A stretch of 64,000 nucleotides of DNA, taken from contig MU626325.1 in assembly GCA_025603075.1 (NCBI GenBank), positions 40,645 through 104,644 of the forward strand, written 5' to 3'. The stretch is from Neoconidiobolus thromboides FSU 785 (Eukaryota > Entomophthoromycota > Entomophthoromycetes > Entomophthorales > Neoconidiobolaceae). The notes under the pieces were generated by a model. It saw nothing but the letters and a program-made list of their open reading frames with translations, was not told the DNA's origin and made no database searches. Shown piece after piece: positions 55,864-64,000 of the stretch (position 1 is the stretch's first letter; every line of letters starts with the position of its first letter). A program made the translations under genes and the position numbers.

Positions 55864-55871
55864 TTTTTATA
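55864..55871 (-). promoter_or_regulatory. TATA box of the GH31 gene
   Basis: TATAAAAA on the minus strand, about 64 bp before the ATG at 55800. Confidence 0.55.
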
Positions 55872-56543
55872 CTTTTAATTTTTAAATGTTTTAAATGTTT
55901 TAAATATTAAATAATTGTTATTTTGAACCATAAGTAAAATAAAAATCAAATGATTTTGTTATTAAATACTGATACTATTTTTTATTTCTTATGTAATAGT
56001 AGCTTTTAACTAAATTTATCTTATTTTAAACTATCGTATTTATTTGATTTTTTGAAATAAAAAAAGCGATATTTTATTATTAAAGTTAATATCCTGGTCT
56101 AGCATTTTACTTAATTAACATAAAAGCTGTCTTTTTTTAAAAAATAAAGATTTATAAAGTAATATTCCATTTTAAAAATGTGAATGATTCATAACTACTT
56201 GTTTACCATAATATTGAAATTAATAGAATAATTTCTAGTCTTTATAATATGACGTTGATTATAAATCATATTTGTTTTAATACTAATTCTTTTTTTAAAA
56301 TGAAAATAATTTAATTTAATTTAATAATATATTAAATAAAGTTGATTATAAAATTAACTTGATTGAAAATACTATTGAATTCTAACTTAAATTAGTTTTG
56401 TTCAACTTCATTTATTCTGTCTATTAAACTTGGAATTATGAATAAGTTAATAGTTAAGTTTGCTTAGATAATTAGAACTATTAATTTTATTATTTTAATA
56501 TTATATAATAAACATTAAATAATTATTAATATAAAATAATAAC

Positions 56544-56646
56544 ATTTGAGGATCTATTTTTTTGTTTAAGAATTTTATTAGCAATTTTTCCGCTTAAATA
56601 GCCTTTAAAAAATGGGAAAAGTAATAAAATCAAAAAACATCCCTAT
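56544..56646 (+). mobile_element. MITE-A copy 20
   Basis: ATTTGAGGATCTATTTTTT... to AACATCCCTATTT, forward, diverged ends. Confidence 0.75.
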
Positions 56647-56819
56647 TTTTAACCATCCAAGTTGAAAACAAAGGTGTTGGAAAATTATATTTACTTATTA
56701 CTTTAATTTTAGGTTGATAATATTTTTTATAAAAATTAAATTATTATTAAATATATAAAGTGATAAGAAGGTATGATTTATAGGTAAATGTTAATAAAGC
56801 ATATTATTTTTAATTATCA

Positions 56820-56820
<1 letters not shown>

Positions 56821-56878
<58 letters not shown>

Positions 56879-56892
56879 TATTATTTATTATT
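56821..56892. repeat. (ATT)n microsatellite
   Basis: About 19 uninterrupted ATT/TTA units passing into ATTT-type units on the right, the longest simple repeat in the window. Confidence 0.95.
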
Positions 56893-57172
56893 TATTACTT
56901 ATTGTTATTTTTATTTTTGAATTTTGAATCTTAATATAGAAATCAGTTTAACAAATCCCATTTTTTTGTAAACATAATTTATAGTCTATGAAATTTTATT
57001 TATTATTAGATGAAATAAAATAATAATAACTTTATTTGATATTGTTTTCAAATTAGTTGATTTTTTTGAAAAATACAGTAATCAAATATTGATAATTAAA
57101 ACTTTAATATTAAAACTTTATATAAAACTACTTTTATTTTCGAATTCGAGCTATTAATATTTTATTTTATTA

Positions 57173-57635
57173 TGTAGAATCTGGTATTCAGTGATTGGAG
57201 TCAAAAACAGCTATTGCCTGGTTGACCACAATATAGGTTGAAAGGTCTTAGTTTATGTGACTAAGATAAACTTGAATCATGAACAATAGTATTAATAAGC
57301 TATGGACTATGTAAGACAAATAGAATAGACAATACTAATGTAAAATCTACTTAAAATATTGTTAAGTAAACTTAATGGCTTTATTAAATTTTCGAGATAT
57401 CAAGAAATAATTCAGTTAAAAAGCCTTGGGCTATTATGTTTTAGAATCTCTTTTATACTCCATCAAGCATAGATATCAAAAGGAGAGGATAATATTCTCT
57501 GAGACGAAGATAGAAATTCTCATAACAAATCAAAATAAGAGCGTTGGATTGATTGTCTCTAAACTCGAGAACACAACAACTTAAGTGACTACTATGCTAT
57601 AATCAATCGTGGAGCTGACAAAGCTACTTTTCACA
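57173..57635 (+). mobile_element. Solo LTR 2
   Basis: Homologous over its whole length to 48495-48978, same orientation, starting TGTAGAATC and ending TTTTCACA. ATTA flanks it on both sides (57169-57172 and 57636-57639), a 4-bp match consistent with a target-site duplication. The 19-bp tandem repeat of LTR 1 is not expanded here. Confidence 0.65.
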
Positions 57636-58171
57636 ATTACACGTTTTACCTTAGTTAATTTACTTTACTCAATATATTATTTAAATCATATTATTTAGAT
57701 TAAAATAAAGTTAAAATTAAATTAAATTAAAATTAAGAGATACAATGCAAACTGTAAAATATTGTTTTACCAGTTTATAATTAATTTTAACATAGTAACT
57801 ACTTAAATTTATAAAACTAATTTTTGTTTTATAGTTGATTTAACTATAATTCATATATAAATTTAACTTGTTTTAGATGATTTTGCCACTGAAAGTTATT
57901 ATATGGGGTTGTCTGAATTAGTTTCATTATTTCATCCAATTTTTTATTAAAACAAAAGTACCTGGACAGTTTTAAATCATTCTATTATAGTTTATACTGT
58001 AAGTTAGTTGAATTTCTACTAGATCTTAAATACATATTCTTATAAAACTTTATTGAGAAATATTTATTATTGATCACTTTATAGCCAACATTGCAGATTT
58101 GCTACCAAATAAATAAACTACTTTAATGTTATAATTACCTTATTAATATATTGCTAAGTTAATAAATAGCT

Positions 58172-58226
58172 ACATAGGAGGGACCGGTTAGCCCCAAAAC
58201 TATAATTAACCATCCCTATATAGTAC
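58172..58226. repeat. Short imperfect inverted repeat
   Basis: CATAGGAGGGACCGGTTA on the left against TAACCATCCCTATATAG on the right, about 55 bp in all. The right arm (CCATCCCTATAT) resembles the MITE-A end ACATCCCCATAT at 9 of 12 positions. May be an internally deleted TIR element. Confidence 0.3.
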
Positions 58227-58478
58227 AAGTAATAATAGTTTTTACATATTATTACAGTTACTTGTTCTTTGACTATTTATTAACTTAGCTATTAATAACT
58301 TAAGTAATAATAACATTTAACAAGCTATTTCTATCATTCAACAAACTACTTACTTGCTTAGTAAATATCGAAATTTTTAAAGTCTCTGTTATCTTCGTAA
58401 GGTAAGCTGGGATCGATCTTTTAATTTTTCTATTTTCTATAGACTCTATAACTTTAATTGGAACTATATCGCTTTTTT

Positions 58479-60082
58479 TTATGCATCAGATACTGGATAA
58501 CAATGTAGTTTATTGATATGATTAATAAAGCGTAAATACTTCTTAATGCCTTGCATCTCTATTATTTTTTTTATTTTTTTATTTTTTTCGTACTTTTTAA
58601 AAATTATATCTGTTTTTCCATTATTTACAGTCGAGTTATTAATTTTATTATGCTCGCAAATAAAAGTCTCAAATCTTGAAATTAATTGATTGATGATATC
58701 CTCTATTTTATCTAATGCTTCAAAACCACTTTTCCATTTTGAAAGATTTCCAAAATGTCCATTAGCTATACTTTTTCTATGATGCTCAGTAAAAAAATTA
58801 AGATTAACATTCAAACTACTATTTATTTTATGAATTTCTTTAAACATATAATGTAGGAACTCCTGGGATCTAAAATGATTTTCTGTATCTGCCCATATAT
58901 TAATTTTTGTAAACTTTTTAAATAAAAGCTCTGTAGAGATTAAATCGATTAAATAATCTCCTGCATATGGGAGTGTTTTTTTTTGGCTTCATTACTTTTC
59001 TATCTTTTAAGCGCTATTTGAGTGGAAAAATTGTTAGTAAAATCCTTAAATACAAAAATATATCCCCATATGCTGAATCATGATTCAATATTTCAGGTAA
59101 ATAATCAAAGTAAACTTCGCCTATTGTTTTATCATCTTTTAAATATAAAACATCAAAGCCTAATACTGATATGGCTTGTTCATTATAATGATCTAGATTT
59201 ATTGAATCTGGTCTTGTTCCTATTTTCATATTTTTTTTAAAATCTAAAATCATTATACAACTTCTGTTATTTGATTTTTTAATAGTTTCATTAAATGTGT
59301 TTCTTTGAGTATCAACACAGAATTTATATAATCTGTATAGCTTTTCTTCTTTATTAAAAATTTCTTCTACCTCTGCTTTGTTTTTTATTGCTGTATTTAT
59401 TTTATTTTCAAATAACTTTTTTCTAGCTGTATACTGAGCACATGTATTACATAGATCTGCTTTTCTTGCTGCGTTTTTGAAATTACTTAGTATATATTTA
59501 AAAAATGTTAATCTAGTTACTGCTTTATCTTTTAAATCATTAAGATACTTACTACATATCATTCTTCTACTTTTATTTAGTATATATTATTTGATGGATG
59601 TTTATTACCATTATTTTTTTTATTGAATCTTGATGAAATAGTTGAATCATTTATTAAATATTGTATAATAGTTTCAATTTGGTCATCTTTAATTTTTTTG
59701 TATTTTTAACAATAGGTTGTAGCGTTGATATTTTATTAGTGTTATTACTTGTTTTTGAATAATCATATTGATTTCTATTTATATTAAACCCAAAACTTTT
59801 ACATTCATCAAAAGAATATACTGAAGCTATAGTTGATAATAACGCTACTTGTTGATTTTTATTTCCTATTTCCCTTAAAGCACTAATTTTATATATTGTT
59901 TGATTAAGTTTATTATTATCGATAGTAAACTTTGATAGTGTATCTTTTCTTTGTTTTGTTTTATTATAAAATTCCATAAACCCTGGGTTATTATAAGTAG
60001 CTCTTGAAACTGATGTAAATGAATTACAATATTTATATCGTGTACTCCTCCCTATTGTATTGAAGTTTTCGAAAAATTCCAT
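58479..60082 (-). pseudogene. Transposase-like gene, interrupted by a MITE and a frameshift
   Basis: Parts from the 5' side: 60082-59654 (142 codons, with QVALLSTIASVYSFDECKSFGF), a shift in an A7 run near 59691, a stretch to about 59620 (IETIIQYLINDST), then 59562-59069 and 58967-58479. A CNTC pair lies in the third part (ADLCNTCAQYTARKK). Candidate DDE residues are D in MILDFKKNMKIG, D in NIWADTENHFRSQEF and E in NFFTEHHRKS, spaced about 90 and 40 residues. The MITE at 58968-59068 splits the last two parts at an Ala-Tyr codon pair, and removing it with one TA rejoins the frame. The overall pattern is that of a DDE transposase family common in fungi and animals; superfamily not assigned. Now inactive. 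Confidence 0.7.
58965..59071 (-). mobile_element. MITE-A copy 21, inserted in the transposase-like gene
   Basis: Core TGGGAGTG...TATCCCCA at 58968-59068, flanked by TA at 58966-58967 and 59069-59070. The uninterrupted host frame on either side proves insertion and defines the exact ends and TA target. Confidence 0.95.
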
Positions 60083-60215
60083 TTCGAAGTTTAGTTATAA
60101 AAGTTTGCATTTTGTTTTTACTTCGATAAAAAATAAAGTCAAATAACTCTATTTATATAATTACATAATCGTATATCATATATATATTAAACATTTAGCA
60201 GAAACAACATAAAAA

Positions 60216-60322
60216 ATATGGAGATATATCTTTTTGTTTAAGAGCTTTACCAACAACCTTTCCGCTCAAGTGGTGCTTAAAAAATGTAAAAACTCATAGA
60301 ACCAAAAAAAACAATCCCAATA
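60216..60322 (+). mobile_element. MITE-A copy 22
   Basis: ATATGGAGATATATCTTTT... to AACAATCCCAATATT, forward, upstream of the transposase-like gene. Confidence 0.8.
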
Positions 60323-61479
60323 TTGAGTTAAGAAAAGCACAATTTGTAAATTCTAAAATTAAGAGATAAATCTCTAGCTATCCGTTTAGCCAAAAAACAA
60401 TCAACATAAATGGAAGAGAAAAAATATTTTAAAGTGTTTTTAAAAACAATTAGTATATATATACGATAGTCTTAATTAAATATATAAGACATACTTAAAT
60501 ATCGGCCATGCTAGTGTTAAACTTTATTTAGTTGATGTTTAGTTGATATAATTTCAGTATTAGTTTTTTTTAGAACTACGTCCCCAAAGCAGTATTTATT
60601 AGAAATTCACAAAATCAATTAATGAGTGAGAGAACTTTGGAAATGATAACAGAATCTAAACCAAAAGAATCCTTCAAAAAGATTTTTAGCTTAGATTTAG
60701 ACTTATCGAGTCTAACATGAGATAGAAAGAGTTCCCGAGCCAAAAAGGCCTTATATTCTTATGATGGCCCATACCAAAACTAAACCTTTCCAAGCACCAA
60801 AGACTATTTCACATTATTGATGATGAATTAGCCAAACAACTGAGATTGAGAGTAGAGGTAAGAAACTAAAAGAGCATTAGGAAAACAAAGACGTAACAAA
60901 AAACAACTTCTTGTCCCAGGGCAATCTAGAAAATAAGACGATATTTACTAATAGTTTTTTATCAGCGGCTCTGATTAAACTACCTGAAAAAGCTTTTAAA
61001 TATTTAAAAATTACAAGGTCTTTATAACTAAAAGAACAAAAGACAAATAGGAACATACGGGTTATGATAAATTCATCCTTTAAGCTATCTTTCTTACTAT
61101 CATATAATAATATATTAAAATTTTGGTTATCCTAAAATTTTTGTTATAAAATAGTTTTCTTTAGTGTATTAGTCATAATCAAAGCTTAGCCTTTATAGAT
61201 TATCTGAAAAATTAAAAGGCCAAAATTTATAAGTTTCAAATTATATAAAATCAGTCTATTGTTTCTTTTTCGATTAAAATTATAATAGTTAGGCTACTTT
61301 TTTAAAATATTTGATTCATCATTTTCAACCTGGCCACTAATACTTTTTACTAGTATTTAATCAAGTCTTTAAATTACCTAAAATATTTGTTTTCATAGCT
61401 TTTTCTTAAACAAATATGTCATTTTAAATTGCAAAAATTATTATAAAACAATTTTATTATTATAATTAGTTTTGTTGAT
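60323..61479. other. Intergenic with eroded coding traces at 60590-60930
   Basis: At 60590-60930 the base composition is less AT-rich and plus-strand frames give short protein-like pieces (MAHTKTKPFQAPK, HIIDDELAKQLRLRVE) split by stops. No intact gene. Confidence 0.35.
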
Positions 61480-61683
61480 TTATTTGACTTTAAATAATCC
61501 GCTTATTAAATCAATATCCGAAGCATTAAAAGCAGCACTATAGATAGTTTCATTAGAACTATACAGCCTATCACTCTTATCCACAGTTTTGAGAGTAGTT
61601 AAAGTAGTAAGCTTAATTACACTTCCAAGGCCATCTCCTAATATTTTGTATTTACTGTCCGTTTTTTTATCATAATAAGACAA
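61480..61683 (-). pseudogene. Short coding remnant
   Basis: A 67-codon minus-strand frame (ends DIDLISGLFKVK) lacking a convincing start: the frame continues upstream only two codons beyond position 1. Possibly the 3' end of the broken gene at 62285-62860 or a separate relic. Confidence 0.25.
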
Positions 61684-62284
61684 AATAAAGATAAGAATTA
61701 TGAATAAATTGAAATAGATTCTAGGAGTAATATTTGCAATTGATAGTAAATTGGAATTAACTGTATAGTTTTTTTTATTGTATTCATTCCATCTAAATTA
61801 TCTGTGCTATATTTCTCTTTTTGAAATTTTTAGAACTATTTCTAGTCACACTGTTTACCTCCTCCCAATTTTTAATATTTAGTATCCTACTTTTTTTTAG
61901 AAGACCCACTATAACCTCTAGAAATAAAGGAAATAATAAGTAAATCACTACAGAATGAATAACTGGATCCATAAATTTGGGAATTTATTACCTTTTGAGT
62001 TCATTTAAATGTATCTAAATTTAATAAAGCGTGATTTTACCACTTTCTTTAGACACAAACATTTAGAGTATATTTTTTATGAGTATGGACTTCTCATAGT
62101 TTATTTCATTCATTGTTTTGTTGTTCAATACTATATCTTTTATTTCATTATTGTTAAAATGTACTTTTTTCATTTTATTTGTTAATAGTTTTTTGCTATT
62201 ATTATCACTACCACTTAACAGGCGAAACTTTCCTTAGTATATAGAATATATCTGTATTGTATTCGTAGACAATTTGATATCTAT

Positions 62285-62860
62285 TTATTGAAATAAGCCA
62301 GCTTCAATACTATATATGATTAAAGGAAGACGTATTGAAGTAGTGATGTTGTTCTCTGTAACAGTTTGATGACCATATAAAATAAATTGACTACTTACTA
62401 CATTATCTTGTAAAAAGTCCAAATTAACTATGTTATTGAAGTTCAAATTAGTATCTATTCTTATACTTTTTAGAAAGTTCGATAGTTTGGTATTTGAGCT
62501 ATTATCACTAATCTGAATATCATTATCGGTGTCATAACAAGACAACCCAAAAGGTCCATTTTCTTTAGATGTGGTGATATTTTTACTCTCATTTTTATCA
62601 CTCAACCAGAAAATATTTGGTTTATACAATATTTGACTTAAACCAAATCACGCAAACCTATCACAAGCCCCTATTCTATCACTTAACTTAAAGCTTAAAT
62701 TTAAATATACTCTATATATCTCTTGGTTTTCCTTGTATTTCTCGACGCCTTCTAAGTAACCATAGGCATCAATACAATATGTTATATGCCCTACTGATAC
62801 ACAAGTGTCATTTGCTAATCGAGGTTGGTAAGCTTAGACTTTGTAAATAGAAAGAGCAAT
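62285..62860 (-). pseudogene. Broken gene, possibly kelch/extracellular-domain type
   Basis: The minus strand carries about 190 coding-like codons interrupted by TAA near 62838 and TGA near 62653. Pieces include NDTCVSVGHITYCIDAYGYL, YRVYLNLSFKLSDRIGACDR, PNIFWLSDKNESKN and VVSSQFILYGHQTV, ending IIYSIEAGLFQ. The pattern of short beta strands with paired Cys resembles kelch-like extracellular proteins of early fungi. It may be related to the membrane-protein ORF at the right edge. Stops make it non-functional unless it is spliced. Confidence 0.4.
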
Positions 62861-63631
62861 AAAGGAAACAAAAAATGGAGAGTTATAAACAAAGACGAAA
62901 AGGATTCCTCATTGTATTGGGTTGCTTTAATTTGGACCTTTTTAAATTTATTATCATCACAATTATATTACCCTATTTAATTTAAATATTACTCCTTTAG
63001 AAACTCCATTGATACCAATATTGAATATCCTTAATTAAGTTATTCTTGAGTGTATAACTGATGGAAAATAAATAATAAAATACCTACAATTAGTTGCTAC
63101 TTTTTAATCTTTTTTATGTAAAGGTAAATTTATATTACAAGGTTCAGCTTTTTTTGGTTATTTATTGAATGCTTTTATACAGGAATGCCTTTCTTATTGC
63201 ATTTTTTGTTCTTTTCTATATAGTGTTTAAATTAGAAAATAAGTTAGAGTTCTTAAGCAAAAAATATCACTGTATGAGGATGTACTTTTATGTTTAGCAA
63301 TTTTACTAGCAATTTTTCTGCTCAAATAGCGCTTAAAAAAGGAAAGTAATCAAATTAAAAAAAAAATTCTCGTATATTTCATTACTTTTCTGTACAAATT
63401 CAAAAAGGCAAAGGCATAAGATTACAATAATATAAGACTTACGAGAAATAAAGAATTGATTTTAACTATAAATTTGCTACTACAACCAAAGATCTGCTTG
63501 TTTTTCTTTATATAAAAGGATTGGAGAAGCATTTGTAATTATCTTTTTTTAAAAAGCCTGCTAACAAATTGCCCAACTTTATTTTAATATAATATTAAAA
63601 CTAGACAATTTCAAAAGACGTCTAATTGATT
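62861..63631. other. AT-rich intergenic with one MITE
   Basis: Only MITE-A copy 23 is recognised. Confidence 0.5.
63272..63376 (+). mobile_element. MITE-A copy 23
   Basis: TGTATGAGGATGTACTTTTA... to AAATTCTCGTATA, forward; TIRs diverged. Confidence 0.75.
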
Positions 63632-64000
63632 ATGATTACTTTTAAATGGAGTAAAAGAGTTGTCAACTTTCAGATCTTAGAGTTAAGTTGTTTGATTTCA
63701 TATAAGGATTTAGTTATTACTTCTTTTGGTAGTAGAAAGGATTCTGAGAGTTCGGGGCAAACAAGGATTTTTAATATTAGAACTTGGGAAGAGGTAGATA
63801 ATGTACCTGGAAATAATAGCTCAAATATAGAAAAGAGTGATATAAGAAAAGATGACTCAAAAAGAAATGATTTACTAAAAAAACAAGAGCCAAATTCGCT
63901 TAATATCCTACTAATTGCAGATACTATTGGAAGTTTATTTTTTATCTTATCGATAGTGTTTACCTTACTTTTCATTTACTATAAGAAAAAAAGGAATAAT
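63632..64000 (+). CDS. Type I membrane protein C-terminal region (partial, runs off window)
   Basis: An open frame from the ATG at 63632 to the end of the window with no stop, 123 codons. The first part (NFQILELSCLISYKDLVITS, then FGSRKDSESS) resembles the last blades of a kelch or galactose-oxidase-like ectodomain. A polar stalk follows, rich in Asp, Lys, Ser and Asn. The last 30 residues form a transmembrane helix (ADTIGSLFFILSIVFTLLFI) followed by YYKKKRNN, a basic cytosolic anchor. The true start may lie upstream in another exon. The opposite-strand frame at 63670-63975 is its shadow. Confidence 0.55.
   Translation, partial: MITFKWSKRVVNFQILELSCLISYKDLVITSFGSRKDSESSGQTRIFNIRTWEEVDNVPGNNSSNIEKSDIRKDDSKRNDLLKKQEPNSLNILLIADTIGSLFFILSIVFTLLFIYYKKKRNN

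Larger units (their letters stand above)
55872..58478. other. AT-rich intergenic with MITE, microsatellite and solo LTR
   Basis: No gene seen. Contains MITE-A copy 20, the long (ATT)n tract, solo LTR 2 and a tiny inverted repeat at 58172-58226. Confidence 0.5.

Noticed and set aside
48495-57635. The two LTR-like repeats as the ends of one retrotransposon
   Set aside because: They are 8 kb apart, diverged, have different flanking duplications, and enclose an F-box gene and a GH31 gene instead of gag-pol.
63670-63975. Minus-strand 101-codon ORF
   Set aside because: Opposes an open plus-strand frame that has a transmembrane helix and a basic anchor.

Overview
The window is nuclear DNA from an AT-rich fungus. 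The evidence is short GT-AG introns (about 44-120 nt), TATA boxes 40-75 bp before single-exon genes, Rhizomucor-type class 3 lipases, a fungal Mdm31 mitochondrial protein, and eukaryotic Argonaute, Ubc13, LAMTOR2, COA6 and ZGRF1 homologues. The combination suggests an early-diverging lineage (Conidiobolus/Entomophthorales-like), but that placement is an inference. Several proposed starts in the sequence begin with TTG or GTG and were moved to an ATG or to a splice acceptor.

Layout. 1-6.7 kb: a maltose O-acetyltransferase-like gene and a two-exon Argonaute with a complete slicer tetrad. 6.7-12.9 kb: repeat-rich DNA around a secreted M14 carboxypeptidase. 12.9-28.1 kb: a compact block of conserved, intron-dense genes (UBC13, an unknown 118-aa protein, a 15-exon ZGRF1 helicase, an intron-rich coiled-coil protein, LAMTOR2, COA6, MDM31), with a MITE cluster (14.9-16 kb) and one small secreted protein inserted between them. 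28.4-30.5 kb: two tandem secreted Cys-rich proteins. 32.3-35.9 kb: an inverted second copy of the acetyltransferase-Argonaute pair, with an intact acetyltransferase and a decayed Argonaute lacking PIWI. 37-46 kb: an F-box-like pseudogene, a lysine-rich secreted protein and two secreted lipases. 46-64 kb: two solo LTRs, an intact F-box-like gene, a secreted GH31 glucosidase, a broken transposase-like gene, gene relics and a membrane-protein ORF running off the right edge.

Twenty-three copies of one roughly 105-bp TA-flanked MITE are scattered through the window. One sits inside the transposase-like gene; removing it with one TA restores the reading frame, which fixes the element boundaries. 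A second TIR element and two solo LTRs with target-site duplications are also present.

The window has two compartments: intron-dense housekeeping genes almost free of transposons inside gene bodies, and AT-rich repeat-filled stretches carrying single-exon, mostly secreted, duplicated or decayed genes. The most notable observations are the inverted acetyltransferase-Argonaute duplication with a MITE at the truncated Argonaute edge, the hairpin-forming MITE family beside an intact Argonaute, and a domain-restricted gene-conversion signature in the Cys-rich secreted pair.
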